DNA of 64,000 nt, taken from Mucilaginibacter corticis. GTDB lineage: Bacteria > Bacteroidota > Bacteroidia > Sphingobacteriales > Sphingobacteriaceae. Positions 1-9,589 of the stretch are shown here, piece after piece (the first letter of the stretch is position 1; the number at the start of each line of letters is the position of its first letter). A program made the translations under genes and the position numbers. The notes beneath the pieces are model-generated. The model saw only the letters and a list, made by a program, of their open reading frames with translations. It ran no database searches and had not been told where the DNA came from. The stretch spans positions 248,001-312,000 of the forward strand of contig NZ_VLPK01000001.1 in assembly GCF_007558865.1 (NCBI RefSeq), given 5' to 3'.

Positions 1-48
1 ATAAAATAAAAGACAATAGTTTTTTTAGAATTTTTTATAACTTCAATC

Positions 49-2973
49 ATGCCTAAACATTGCCTATTATTATTGAGCGGATTGCTCATATTGTTGTTTA
101 CCAACGTAAACGCGCAAAACCAACAAACAATTTTCGACAAATATCTAACCGGATATTTATCCTATGACCGTGTGTATTTTCATACAGAGAAAAAATATTT
201 TGTTGCAGGTCAGGCAACTGATTCGCTTAATCTGCAGGTGAATGATGTAAATGAAGTACAACAGATTATTGACGGGGGGTTAAAGAATAAGGTTTACGGC
301 ATTGAGATCCTCAATGCTAAAAGACCGGACCTGGCCGGCATTTTCCAATTGCTTTCCGGTTTTCCTAATCTTATTTTTCTTAAAATAAGTGATCCGTTCT
401 TCACTTCAGAAAAAGATCTTAATTATGAATTGCCTGATAATATAAAATTACTACAGCAACTAAAAGGGGTTGAGTTTTTTTACAATGAAAAAATGAACAT
501 GAAGGACGCGATCGACAAGATTGCGTCGCTGGCAAAACTAAACGGTATTTCTTTTTCAGGCTATCATCATCCGTTACCTCCAGCCGTAACAAGGTTAGCT
601 GTTTCGTACATTAAGCTTGAATCCGTCAATTTAGAGGATCTTGATATCAGCAATGTTAAGTGGCAATCTGTAGTTTTAAATGGCAGTGCGCCGAAACCCG
701 CCCATGATGCAGCTATATTAGCTAAATTATCAGCAGTAACGTCGTTACGGCATCTGCAATTGGGTTTCTATATGCTGGGCGACGGCAGCTCTTTGACGAG
801 ACTGAAACAATTAAACACACTCAGTTTAGGAAGCTGTTATGTTGATAACGGTGTACAAATTTTTCAAAGGATCCGCGGATTAAAAGACCTGACCACACTT
901 TCTATATTGCCCGGGAACGATAGCACCCAAGTTATTAACGGAATTGAAGATTTGACCGCTTTAAAATCCCTGAACCTGTCTTTTTCAAAGTCGCTAGGCA
1001 AGCATCCTGAACAATTAAATGCGCTACATAACCTACGAAATTTAGAATCGCTTAAGATAGCGGAAAGCAACTTAGCTGTATTACCTGATATTTTTGGCAA
1101 ACTCACTAAATTAAAAAGCATAAATATTGAGGGCAATACGCTTACCGAATTACCCCAAAGCTTATTGAACCTGCCACAACTTGAATATTTAAACACGAGT
1201 GGTAATAAATTACAACTATTACCTGTTAAACTTGGCTTTAAAAACTTAAAAACATTTCATTTAGAATATAATAACTTAAGCATACTTCCGTCCGCAATTA
1301 CAAGCTTAACGCAGTTACAAAACTTAGATGTTTCTTCCAACAAGATCAAAACGCTGCCACAGGGCTGGCAAAAATTGACCGGGTTAAAACAGGTAAATTT
1401 TAAAGGGAATTTTTTGGCCGCTTATCCTGAGGGGCTGCAAAAACTGACCGGCCTGGAACTCATCGATCTGTCTGAAAACGACTTATCTGTTATGCCGGAT
1501 ATTGAAACCAATAGCTATGCTTTAAAATCATTAAAGCTTGCCAATAACAACTTAACGGCTTTACCTGCAAATTTGGGCCTGTACACCAAATTAGAGATAC
1601 TGGATGTAAGCGGTAACCTGCTTACCGGATTACCTGAATCTTTAGGGATGTGTCAGCAGCTTCAACAGCTTGATGCGCATTCTGCCAGTTACAAATTTAG
1701 GTTTGATGCCGATAAAAAAGGCGAGGCGCGTTTCAATACAGTCAGGAGTGACAGTACTCATGTAAACAACATAAAAATGTTACCACCCGGTTTGGCTTCT
1801 GCCGGTCATTTGCAGTTATTACAATTAAGCGGCAACGCGGCAATTGACCAAACAAGTGTATTCAATGTTTTGCTCGGCACACCTCGAAAATCTTTTCGCG
1901 TCGACCTGAGCTATGATAATATAAAGCAATTGCCGGCTGATGAACGTTGGGCCGACATGGTTTTTTATGAATTAAACCTTAGCCACAATAAAATCACGAC
2001 GCTTCCACCTCAATTTGCCAATATTTCGATAGATTTTCAACTCATCATAGATAACAACTTATTAAAAGTTCCGCGCAATTCTTTAGATAATACCATCCAA
2101 AACAAAGGCGATATGAAAATATTATTTGATGAGTTAGGCATTGCACTGCCAAACTATAACATATCAAATAAAGAATACGCCCTTGCATTATGCACCCGGG
2201 CCAATGCCTTAGGTTACAGCGAAGACTGGGCAAAGGTTGTCGAATTTTCAAATAAAGCCTTCGCTGTAGATTCAGCTGTTTATGTGCATAACATCAGGTG
2301 GGATAACACGGGTACAGCGCGTTTTAAAATGAAAGATTACCGGGGTGCTATTAAAGATTTTGACCGGTACCTTCTCAACGAACTAAAAGCATCCATACGC
2401 GTTCTTAATTTTATCGAACCGGTTATTCAGTATAAGGCCGAATCACATTTAATGTTGGGACAGACAACAGAAGCTGCTAAAACCTATGAATACGATTACA
2501 GAAACTACGGCGGCGCCGGCAGTGGCAGTTTACAGCACGCTGCCATATTGTATAAAGCTGCAGGCAACCCGGAACAATATCGCAAGCTATTAGATACCGC
2601 TTTAGCAAACGCGCAAAAAACTGTAGATGCCAACAAGAGATCTGATCACCCATCAATGGACAATGTACTGGATTATGCGGAGCTGCTAATTATTGCCGGA
2701 AAACCCGCGGACGTTGTCAGCCTGCTTAATCAGGAATATTACCGACCTTCGGCATCAAGCATTTCTGTAAAAAACTATTTACTGGCTACGGCTAATTATT
2801 TAACAGGCAGCCAAACTTTTGACGCTGCAAAAAAGGCGTTAAACCAGGCTATTGCGGTCAATGGTAAAGCAACCAACTGGGACTTTAGCATGTTTAATAC
2901 CTGGGTTGCAAATTCGGGCTTTTCAAAAGCAAAGCAACAGCAATTGCTTGATCTTGAGAATATCACCAAATAA
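49..2973 (+). CDS. Exported leucine-rich-repeat protein with C-terminal TPR-like region
   Basis: 974 aa. Residues 1-22 form a signal peptide ending at a plausible NAQ cleavage site, so the protein is exported. Residues about 90-680 are leucine-rich repeats of the bacterial LxxLPxxLxxLxxLxxLxLxxNxL type, clearest from about 310 to 530 (for example LTELPQSLLNLPQLEYL). From about 700 to 960 the sequence becomes alpha-helical and alanine-rich with TPR-like units. LRRs normally mediate protein-protein contact; no catalytic domain or type IX C-terminal sorting domain is evident, so the partner and function are unknown. The next gene is a shorter paralogue 38 bp downstream with an almost identical 5' flank, so this is a tandem duplication. 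The start is the ATG directly before the signal peptide. Confidence 0.85.
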   Translation: MPKHCLLLLSGLLILLFTNVNAQNQQTIFDKYLTGYLSYDRVYFHTEKKYFVAGQATDSLNLQVNDVNEVQQIIDGGLKNKVYGIEILNAKRPDLAGIFQLLSGFPNLIFLKISDPFFTSEKDLNYELPDNIKLLQQLKGVEFFYNEKMNMKDAIDKIASLAKLNGISFSGYHHPLPPAVTRLAVSYIKLESVNLEDLDISNVKWQSVVLNGSAPKPAHDAAILAKLSAVTSLRHLQLGFYMLGDGSSLTRLKQLNTLSLGSCYVDNGVQIFQRIRGLKDLTTLSILPGNDSTQVINGIEDLTALKSLNLSFSKSLGKHPEQLNALHNLRNLESLKIAESNLAVLPDIFGKLTKLKSINIEGNTLTELPQSLLNLPQLEYLNTSGNKLQLLPVKLGFKNLKTFHLEYNNLSILPSAITSLTQLQNLDVSSNKIKTLPQGWQKLTGLKQVNFKGNFLAAYPEGLQKLTGLELIDLSENDLSVMPDIETNSYALKSLKLANNNLTALPANLGLYTKLEILDVSGNLLTGLPESLGMCQQLQQLDAHSASYKFRFDADKKGEARFNTVRSDSTHVNNIKMLPPGLASAGHLQLLQLSGNAAIDQTSVFNVLLGTPRKSFRVDLSYDNIKQLPADERWADMVFYELNLSHNKITTLPPQFANISIDFQLIIDNNLLKVPRNSLDNTIQNKGDMKILFDELGIALPNYNISNKEYALALCTRANALGYSEDWAKVVEFSNKAFAVDSAVYVHNIRWDNTGTARFKMKDYRGAIKDFDRYLLNELKASIRVLNFIEPVIQYKAESHLMLGQTTEAAKTYEYDYRNYGGAGSGSLQHAAILYKAAGNPEQYRKLLDTALANAQKTVDANKRSDHPSMDNVLDYAELLIIAGKPADVVSLLNQEYYRPSASSISVKNYLLATANYLTGSQTFDAAKKALNQAIAVNGKATNWDFSMFNTWVANSGFSKAKQQQLLDLENITK

Positions 2974-3011
2974 AACATAACCGGTTTAAATGATTTTTTA
3001 TAATTTCATAC

Positions 3012-4976
3012 ATGCCTAAACCACTTTTTACCTTTATGCTAATTATGCTGGTCTTAGCATCGATCAGCTCCTTTGCCCAGGAAGACGAAAATTATTTTTT
3101 TAAATCACCTTATTCCGGTAAATATTATCCAAGCCCATATGAAACACGAAAAGATTATTTTGAGCGGTCAGTAAGCGGGCGCTTCAACATTAACAACGCG
3201 GCAGACGCGCAACTCATATTCGATAAAAAATTACCAGATGAAGTTACAGCGGTTGAACTTGGCAGCATCCCCACACCAGAGTTACCCCGTGTGTTTTCAC
3301 TTCTTGCCCGTTTCCCTAAACTTGTTTACATCCGAATACTCGGAAAGGACGCCTTAAATCAAAACGAAAAAGTTAACCAACTGGTGGCTAACATCAATAA
3401 TTTGAGGAATCTTAAAGGTATTGAATTTGCCTATACCGATGACATTAATATGGACGATGCGCTGAAAAAGCTCATCCCGTTAAAACAACTGCGGATACTC
3501 TCACTTACTGCATATAACCGCCAGCTTCCAACATCTGTTACTTTGTTAACTCAAATTGACAGCGTAAAGTTAAACACGATAAATATTGGCGATAACGATA
3601 TAAGCGGTGTTAACTGGACCAAAGCATTGATCACTGGCGATCCAAAGTCGTGGCACGATGCGAGTGGCGCTCTTGCTAATCAACAAAACCGCTCATTGGT
3701 CAATCTCGCCAAAATTAAATCCTTAAAAAATCTTTATTTATATGCCGATTTAAGATACCCTGATATCATTTCCAGGTTTAGCCAGATAGAAAGGCTGAGC
3801 ATTTTTTATGAGAACAATCAACTATCCTTGGAACCCTTTATTAAAGCAGTAGGTTCATTAAACCAACTGCAGCACCTTTCAGTAAATTTAGTAACGGATG
3901 ATCCGGAAGTGAATATTGAGGGTCTACAAAATTTAACACAATTAAGCAGCCTGTTTTTAAACATCAATGGCGAACGACCAATTGCCGGGATAGCGGCTTT
4001 GGGGAAATTAATAAACCTGGAGTATCTCGCGGTAGGAAATAGCAAAATCGGTGCTTTACCGGACATTTTTAAAACAATGCCTAAGTTAAGATCAGTGGCG
4101 CTTGTTAGTAATGAAATCACTAAAATACCCGCTAGCCTATTTAATTTGCCTTTGCTTGAAAACCTGGATCTTGCCCGTAATCAAATTGAATATTTACCCG
4201 GTATTATAGATTATGGCTGTAAAAACTTAAAGCGGATCAATTTAATGGAAAATCGGCTAACTTCCATACCCAAAGCTTTTGAAGGCCTAAGCCAATTGGA
4301 AGTTATAAACTGTGCCGAAAATAAAATAGCAACTATACCCGGTGGCTGGGAATATTTTCAAAACCTGAAAGAAGTAAACTTTGCTATCAATCACCTTTCC
4401 AGGTTTCCTGAAGGATTACAAAATAACCACCATGTTGAACGCATTGCTTTATTATTTAATAGAATTGAGGATTTTCCGGATGTTGAAGGCGAGGGGTATA
4501 AATTAAACTATTTAGGTCTGAGCGGTATCGGCAACTTATTTGAACTGCCTGAGCATATCGGGAAATATACTGAATTAGATACATTGGACGCCGAACAACT
4601 AAGCCTGACAACCTTGCCTGAATCATTAGGCGACTGCAAAAAACTTAAAATGCTATTACTTAACAGAAGCATAACTAAAAGATGCAATTTACCCGCAGGC
4701 TTAAAAGATGCTAAGGACCTGCAAGTGTTATATTTATATGATAACCCCTTGCTTGATCATCAAAGTATATTCGATGTGATCTTATCGCAACCCCGCGTTG
4801 ATTTCAGAGTAAATTTATCTTCTGATAATATTGCAGAACTACCATCTACCGAAAAATGGCTGACTATCCCTTTTAAAACCCTTAACCTTAAGGATAATCC
4901 TATCGCTACATATCCCAAAGAATTTATTAACAGCAAGGTTAAAGGTGAGGTTACGTATCCTACCGTTGCTAAATAA
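3012..4976 (+). CDS. Exported leucine-rich-repeat protein (paralogue of upstream gene)
   Basis: 654 aa with a signal peptide (residues 1-22, cleavage near SFAQ). It is collinear with the first about 680 residues of the upstream LRR protein, including shared wording such as DISGVNW versus DISNVKW and a closing block VNLSSDNIAELPS versus VDLSYDNIKQLPA. It lacks the TPR-like tail and stops shortly after the last LRR. Function unknown; probably an extracytoplasmic binding protein. It is separated from groEL by a bidirectional terminator hairpin. The loss (or gain in the sister) of the C-terminal helical region suggests the pair has diverged in role. Confidence 0.85.
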   Translation: MPKPLFTFMLIMLVLASISSFAQEDENYFFKSPYSGKYYPSPYETRKDYFERSVSGRFNINNAADAQLIFDKKLPDEVTAVELGSIPTPELPRVFSLLARFPKLVYIRILGKDALNQNEKVNQLVANINNLRNLKGIEFAYTDDINMDDALKKLIPLKQLRILSLTAYNRQLPTSVTLLTQIDSVKLNTINIGDNDISGVNWTKALITGDPKSWHDASGALANQQNRSLVNLAKIKSLKNLYLYADLRYPDIISRFSQIERLSIFYENNQLSLEPFIKAVGSLNQLQHLSVNLVTDDPEVNIEGLQNLTQLSSLFLNINGERPIAGIAALGKLINLEYLAVGNSKIGALPDIFKTMPKLRSVALVSNEITKIPASLFNLPLLENLDLARNQIEYLPGIIDYGCKNLKRINLMENRLTSIPKAFEGLSQLEVINCAENKIATIPGGWEYFQNLKEVNFAINHLSRFPEGLQNNHHVERIALLFNRIEDFPDVEGEGYKLNYLGLSGIGNLFELPEHIGKYTELDTLDAEQLSLTTLPESLGDCKKLKMLLLNRSITKRCNLPAGLKDAKDLQVLYLYDNPLLDHQSIFDVILSQPRVDFRVNLSSDNIAELPSTEKWLTIPFKTLNLKDNPIATYPKEFINSKVKGEVTYPTVAK

Positions 4977-5006
4977 AAAACCCCGCCTATTACGGGCAGG
5001 GTTTTT
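4977..5006. terminator. Bidirectional terminator between LRR gene and groEL
   Basis: AAAACCCCGCC and GGGCAGGGTTTT form a stem with one mismatch around a short loop, flanked by A-rich and T-rich tracts on both sides. It begins one base after the LRR stop codon and lies 25 bp beyond the groEL stop, so it can serve both convergent genes. Confidence 0.8.
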
Positions 5007-5030
5007 AATATGTTCTGGAAGCGGGTTGGC

Positions 5031-6662
5031 TTACATCATGCCACCCATACCGCCACCGCCCATTGGCGGGCCGGCTGGTGCTTCTTCCGGATCGTCAGCT
5101 AACACGCACTCTGTTGTTAACAACATAGCTGCAATTGAAGCTGCGTTCTCTAAAGCTACACGGCTTACTTTAGTTGGGTCAATTACACCTGCACCAATTA
5201 GGTTTTCAAACTTGTCTGTACGTGCATTGTAACCAAAGTCGGCAGTGCCTTCTTTTACTTTTTGTACGATGATAGAACCTTCAATACCTGCGTTCTCGCA
5301 GATTTGGCGTAATGGCTCTTCAATAGCACGACGGATGATCTGAATACCGGTGTTCTCGTCTTCGTTATCTCCTTTAAGGTCGGCTAAAGCAGCTACCGCG
5401 CGGATGAAGGCAACGCCACCACCTGCAACAATACCTTCTTCAACAGCCGCACGGGTTGCATGTAAAGCATCGTCAACACGATCTTTCTTTTCTTTCATTT
5501 CAACCTCTGAAGCTGCACCTACATATAATACAGCAACACCGCCTGATAATTTAGCTAAACGCTCTTGTAATTTTTCTTTATCGTAATCAGATGTAGTTGA
5601 ATCCATCTGGGTTCTGATCTCGTTAACACGGCCCTGGATAGAATCAGCTTCGCCGGCACCATTAATAATGGTAGTGTTATCTTTATCGATAGTGATCTTT
5701 TCAGCTTTACCTAAATGATCAAGCTCTGCGTTCTCTAATTTATAGCCTCTTTCTTCTGATATAACAGTACCACCTGTTAAGATAGCGATATCTTCTAAAA
5801 TAGCTTTACGACGGTCGCCAAAACCAGGAGCTTTAACAGCTGCAACTTTCAGTGAGCCACGGATCTTGTTCACTACCAAAGTTGACAATGCTTCGCCGTC
5901 AAGATCTTCTGCAATGATCAATAATGGTTTGCCGGTTTGTACTTGTTTTTCAAGGATCGGCAATAACTCTTTCATTGAAGAGATCTTTTTGTCGTAGATC
6001 AAAATGTAAGGGCTTTCTAATTCAGCTTCCATTTTGTCTGTATTGGTTACAAAGTAAGCAGACAGGTAACCACGGTCAAACTGCATGCCTTCAACAGTTT
6101 TAACTTCAGTTTCAGTACCTTTTGCTTCTTCAACAGTAATAACACCGCCTGTACCAACTTTTTGCATCGCATCGGCAATCATTTCGCCAATTACATCATC
6201 ATTGTTAGCTGATATAGATGCTACCTGTTTTACTTTACTGAAATCATCACCAACGTCTTGTTTTTGGGCCTTAAGGTTTTCTACAACTCTTTTAACCGCT
6301 TTATCAATACCGCGTTTCAGATCCATTGGGTTTGCACCGGCAGCTACGTTTTTAATACCTGCAGTAACAATAGCCTGTGCCAATACAGTTGCAGTAGTAG
6401 TACCATCACCTGCAATATCAGCAGTTTTTGATGCAACTTCTTTCAACATCTGGGCACCCATGTTTTCAATAGGGTCTTTTAATTCTATTTCTTTTGCTAC
6501 GGTAACACCGTCTTTAGTTACAGCCGGTGAGCCGAATTTTTTATCAATAATTACGTGACGGCCTTTTGGACCCAAGGTTACTTTAACCGCGTTAGCTAAA
6601 GTATCAACGCCTCTTTTCAGGGCATCTCTTGCTTCAACATTGTATTTAACTTGTTTTGACAT
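5031..6662 (-). CDS. groEL: Chaperonin GroEL (Hsp60)
   Basis: 543 aa, the usual length. GroEL forms the tetradecameric ATP-driven folding chamber in the cytoplasm, capped by GroES. Diagnostic sequence includes GPKGR at residues 31-35, the ATP-binding [11 protein letters not shown] at 85-95, and the flexible Gly/Met-rich tail GGGGMGGMM. It follows groES with a 93-bp AT-rich spacer that holds a degenerate repeat, and it ends at a shared bidirectional terminator. Probably co-transcribed with groES from upstream of the latter. Confidence 0.99.
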   Translation of the reverse strand: MSKQVKYNVEARDALKRGVDTLANAVKVTLGPKGRHVIIDKKFGSPAVTKDGVTVAKEIELKDPIENMGAQMLKEVASKTADIAGDGTTTATVLAQAIVTAGIKNVAAGANPMDLKRGIDKAVKRVVENLKAQKQDVGDDFSKVKQVASISANNDDVIGEMIADAMQKVGTGGVITVEEAKGTETEVKTVEGMQFDRGYLSAYFVTNTDKMEAELESPYILIYDKKISSMKELLPILEKQVQTGKPLLIIAEDLDGEALSTLVVNKIRGSLKVAAVKAPGFGDRRKAILEDIAILTGGTVISEERGYKLENAELDHLGKAEKITIDKDNTTIINGAGEADSIQGRVNEIRTQMDSTTSDYDKEKLQERLAKLSGGVAVLYVGAASEVEMKEKKDRVDDALHATRAAVEEGIVAGGGVAFIRAVAALADLKGDNEDENTGIQIIRRAIEEPLRQICENAGIEGSIIVQKVKEGTADFGYNARTDKFENLIGAGVIDPTKVSRVALENAASIAAMLLTTECVLADDPEEAPAGPPMGGGGMGGMM

Positions 6663-6664
6663 GC

Positions 6665-6755
6665 TTTTTTTAATTTTCGATTTAATGATTTATTGAATTA
6701 ATGATTTTGAATGAAGGTTATAACTCAATAATCCAATCATTCAATAACTCAATAA
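6665..6755. repeat. AT-rich CAATAA/TTATTG repeat between groES and groEL
   Basis: The spacer between groES and groEL is made of loosely repeated TTATTGAAT/ATTCAATAA units. The right half (6719-6755) is roughly the reverse complement of the left half (6670-6720), so the transcript could fold into an imperfect hairpin inside the groESL operon. It looks like a dispersed intergenic repeat rather than a terminator, because there is no GC-rich stem. Confidence 0.45.
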
Positions 6756-7049
6756 TTACAGTACTATATAAATATCAGATTCTCTCATTATCAGGTAATC
6801 CTTACCTTCAATTGTTACTTCTTGTCCGGCAAATTTACCGTAAAGTACTTTATCACCGGCTTTTACTGATAACGGGATCAGGTTACCTGTAGAATCAGCA
6901 TACCTGCCCGGGCCAACTGCAACAACTTTTCCGTGCTGTGGTTTTTCCTGGGCGGTTTCAGGGATATAAATACCTGAAGCGGTCTTGGTTTCGGCCGGAG
7001 CAGCTTCAACTACTACCCTGTCTCCGATAGGCTTAATGTTTAATGACAT
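6756..7049 (-). CDS. groES: Co-chaperonin GroES (Hsp10)
   Basis: 97 aa, full length. It is the heptameric lid of the GroEL chamber. Recognised from the start MSLNIKPIGDRVVVE, the mobile-loop region around residues 18-35 (TKTASGIYIPETAQEKPQ), and the C-terminal EGKDYLIMRESDI block. First gene of the groES-groEL operon. The 231-bp gap upstream holds a 15-bp dyad at 7108-7122 and the secG terminator. Confidence 0.98.
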   Translation of the reverse strand: MSLNIKPIGDRVVVEAAPAETKTASGIYIPETAQEKPQHGKVVAVGPGRYADSTGNLIPLSVKAGDKVLYGKFAGQEVTIEGKDYLIMRESDIYIVL

Positions 7050-7107
7050 ACTACTATTATTTTTTGGTTGTTTATAAGTTTATATTCTGCTTGCTGTGCT
7101 ACATCAA

Positions 7108-7122
7108 TTATGCCAAGCATAA
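7108..7122. promoter_or_regulatory. Perfect dyad upstream of groES, possible operator
   Basis: TTATGC-CAA-GCATAA is a perfect 6-bp inverted repeat with a 3-nt spacer, 59 bp upstream of the groES start. On the minus strand it overlaps TATGCTTG, one mismatch from the Bacteroidota -7 element TAnnTTTG. The position would suit a repressor site, but it does not resemble the CIRCE element and no regulator is identified. Confidence 0.3.
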
Positions 7123-7225
7123 AATTTGACACATATACTGTTGTATTGTCAGATTTACGTAACCCGACAATTTTTAGTTCATTTTAATTTAATCTATCAA
7201 TGCCATCATGACAGTGTACTTAAGC

Positions 7226-7261
7226 AAAAAAGGCTTTGAAGATGATCTTCAAAGCCTTTTT
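7226..7261 (-). terminator. Rho-independent terminator of secG
   Basis: An almost perfect long hairpin (AAAAAGGCTTTGAAGAT pairing with ATCTTCAAAGCCTTTTT) starts 20 bp after the secG stop codon and ends in a T run on the minus strand. It separates the secG operon from groES. Confidence 0.85.
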
Positions 7262-7281
7262 GTATCTGTTAATAGGCAAAC

Positions 7282-7629
7282 TTATTTTTTTGCCGGTGCT
7301 GCAGGTAATGTCAATGGTGCACTTGTAGGCGCGTTTGGAGCTGCAACCGGCGCTTTTAATGATTTTTGTATTTGATCATTATATTGTGAATCATCTCTTG
7401 ACGAACCGCCTTTACTTACTACGTTAATTGCCAAAGCCAAAACCATTAAGGTAATTGCCAGTACCCAGGTACCTTTTTCTAAAAAGTCGCCGGTTTTTTG
7501 CACACCCATTAATTGTGATGAGCTTGAAAAGTTTGATGACAAACCACCACCCTTAGGGTTTTGGATAAGTACGATAAGCCCTAAAAGCACACATACAATG
7601 ATCACAATAATTGATAATACTAAATACAT
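7282..7629 (-). CDS. secG: Preprotein translocase subunit SecG
   Basis: 115 aa. SecG is the small auxiliary subunit of the SecYEG channel. Two membrane helices are visible (about residues 2-21 and 53-70), separated by the conserved loop with NPKGGGLSSNF. The tail after residue 80 is Ala/Pro-rich and lengthens the protein relative to proteobacterial SecG. It is the last gene of a minus-strand series (sigma54 activator, lptE, TPR-like, secG), 9 bp after the previous gene, and is followed by a strong terminator. Confidence 0.95.
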   Translation of the reverse strand: MYLVLSIIVIIVCVLLGLIVLIQNPKGGGLSSNFSSSSQLMGVQKTGDFLEKGTWVLAITLMVLALAINVVSKGGSSRDDSQYNDQIQKSLKAPVAAPNAPTSAPLTLPAAPAKK

Positions 7630-7638
7630 TTCTTTATA

Positions 7639-9051
7639 TTAATTTATTTTACTTTCTAACTGTTCAATTTGGCCTGCAAAGTAAAGGCTTTTTTCCGGAT
7701 ATTTCAACATCAATTTTTTATACGTCAATATCGCTTTATGGTAAAGCATTTGTTCGGTATAAATTTTGGCTAAAGTTTCTGTTACCAGCTCTTCTTTATC
7801 TTCTGAACTGCGCCTTGCTTTATTTTCATTATTCAGCTTAATACCGCTTGGGTGCTTTATATGCGGCTCTTCCTGTATAAAACGCTCAATTATCTGATCT
7901 TCTTTACTGGGGTGACCCGTAGCCGCAGGTTTTTCGGGCGTTTTATCCAAGTCTGTAATCGAGGTGATGTTAACAATATTCTGATAGTATTGCTTTTGAA
8001 GCTCGTCAACTATTTGTTTTTTTTTTTCAACCGGGGTGGCTTTACTTACATACGGTTGATATATGTCGGCGTGCTCTTTCCGGGTTTTATCCAGCCACCA
8101 CAAAAACGTGTAAGGCATTTTTTCGTCATTGTACCTTGATACATTGCTCTTTGGCTTCCAGGTTTTATCAGCAGCTATTAAAGCAGGATATCTGTCTGCC
8201 GGCTCTTCAGTTTCGTTTTCTGCCTTTTCGGTTTCAAAAACAAAAAAGCTTTCATTTTCAGGCTTCTTTATTTCAGGCTCTTTAACTTCCGCCTGTTCGT
8301 CTGTATTTTCTTTATTAAGCGATGCTATTTGTTCAAGGCCGATATCTTCGATGCTTACAATCTCCTCATAAACCTCGTCATCAATATCCTGGTGAAAATA
8401 CCTTTCATCGTCATCGTCGGCTATAACTTGTGCTGCCTGCTCATTTTCTTTTGAAGATAAATATGCCTCATACTCTTTACCCAGGATATTTGCTTCGGGA
8501 TTTTCAGTTTCGGCAAGTTCTGTAGCTAAAGGTGTTGCTTCTGTTTCATGCACATAAGTTTCGTGGGTGGCTTTATCGTCAATAATTTCAGCTTTGGTCT
8601 GCGCTTCATCCGCGTGGGCTACGGCGCTTTCTTCTGAAGGGTAAGCGTAAGGATCCTGCTCAATTTCCGCAGGTGCTTGTTCAATATATGCATCTGTTAT
8701 AGTTTCCTGCTCAGGTTCTGCTGCATTAACTACAGGTGCTTCCGCTACAATTTCTGTTGCCGTAGTATGTACAGATCCGTTGTAATAAATCACCCGTTCA
8801 GGATTTACTAACTGCAAGCTTTCGGGTACAGTAGCAATTTTGTGTAATACTGCGGGGTCAAAGTAAGCAGCGGCCTGTTTGGCAAAACGCTTATCGCCGT
8901 TCGAGATCTGCAAGGCGCGTAAAACCCCGCTTTGCGGATATTTTTCAACCAGCGATTGTAAATCGCTAACGTACGCGTAATTCGGATCGGCAGGGTTTGC
9001 CAATAATTTCCATAAAAATTCGTGCGCTGCGTAATCTACTTGTTCGTTCAC
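7639..9051 (-). CDS. Acidic TPR-like protein of the lptE-secG cluster
   Basis: 470 aa, no signal peptide or membrane helix. The N-terminal 90 residues are helical. The middle (about 100-290) is a low-complexity acidic region rich in Glu, Ala, Thr and Pro, probably disordered. The last about 50 residues look like a TPR pair (ETLAKIYTEQMLYHKAI, then YKKLMLKYPEKSLYF). Function unknown. It lies between lptE and secG, 20 bp after lptE and 9 bp before secG, so it is probably co-translated with envelope-biogenesis genes; a scaffold role is a guess. Confidence 0.8.
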   Translation of the reverse strand: MNEQVDYAAHEFLWKLLANPADPNYAYVSDLQSLVEKYPQSGVLRALQISNGDKRFAKQAAAYFDPAVLHKIATVPESLQLVNPERVIYYNGSVHTTATEIVAEAPVVNAAEPEQETITDAYIEQAPAEIEQDPYAYPSEESAVAHADEAQTKAEIIDDKATHETYVHETEATPLATELAETENPEANILGKEYEAYLSSKENEQAAQVIADDDDERYFHQDIDDEVYEEIVSIEDIGLEQIASLNKENTDEQAEVKEPEIKKPENESFFVFETEKAENETEEPADRYPALIAADKTWKPKSNVSRYNDEKMPYTFLWWLDKTRKEHADIYQPYVSKATPVEKKKQIVDELQKQYYQNIVNITSITDLDKTPEKPAATGHPSKEDQIIERFIQEEPHIKHPSGIKLNNENKARRSSEDKEELVTETLAKIYTEQMLYHKAILTYKKLMLKYPEKSLYFAGQIEQLESKIN

Positions 9052-9071
9052 GGGGTTAAGCTATAAAATAC

Positions 9072-9584
9072 TTACCAATTATTAAAGGCCTTATTAAAAA
9101 TATCGTCAATAAGCTGCGTAGTTACTGTTTTAATAAGTGCTTGCTCTTGCGAATTGATATCACCTTTAAAAGGCGCTGTTTTAGTAAATGTTTGCTCAAA
9201 GTTAAGTTTTTTGTCGGCATCATAAACAAATTTAACTTTAACAGTGATACTCAATTGTTCAGCGTCGGCAATTGGGGGGGCATTAGGGTTGGTAGCCTGA
9301 ACCGAAACCGGCGCATATGAATAGCCTACTATTGCTCCGCTCATATTGGCCTTGCCTTCGCCATTTACAATGCTCATGCTTGTGGTCGACCTGACACGCT
9401 CCTTTAATGCTTCTGTAAATGTCTGACTTAAGTTAGCTACCACAATTGGGGCGTCATTTTCAAAGAAACCAATGTTAATTGTCTTCATTTCCTTTGGTAT
9501 TGCCGTCCCGGATAATGAATAACATCCCGGTGATAAAAAAACCAAAGCACCCAACACTAAAAATAAGCCCAGTAATTTTTTCAT
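9072..9584 (-). CDS. lptE: LPS-assembly lipoprotein LptE
   Basis: 170 aa. LptE plugs the LptD barrel, which inserts LPS into the outer leaflet of the outer membrane. There is a lipoprotein signal with lipobox LSPGC (Cys21), followed by the family start YSLSGTAIPKEMKTINIGFF. Length and position (after a sigma54 activator, before a TPR protein and secG) match the usual Bacteroidota arrangement. The start follows the upstream gene by 5 bp, pointing to an operon. lptD is not in the window; lptC is, at 53.7-54.3 kb. Confidence 0.9.
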   Translation of the reverse strand: MKKLLGLFLVLGALVFLSPGCYSLSGTAIPKEMKTINIGFFENDAPIVVANLSQTFTEALKERVRSTTSMSIVNGEGKANMSGAIVGYSYAPVSVQATNPNAPPIADAEQLSITVKVKFVYDADKKLNFEQTFTKTAPFKGDINSQEQALIKTVTTQLIDDIFNKAFNNW

Positions 9585-9589
9585 TTACC

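Noticed and set aside
49..4976. LRR proteins as type IX secretion cargo
   Set aside because: Neither protein ends in a recognisable type IX C-terminal sorting domain; the first ends in helical TPR-like sequence and the second directly after the LRRs.
6085..6558. Possible riboswitch or RNA gene in any gap
   Set aside because: No gap showed tRNA cloverleaf features or a recognisable riboswitch core; gaps are short and AT-rich apart from the repeats listed.
5031..6662. Plus-strand open frames within groEL (for example 6085-6558)
   Set aside because: They are antisense to a strongly conserved gene and have no independent protein features.
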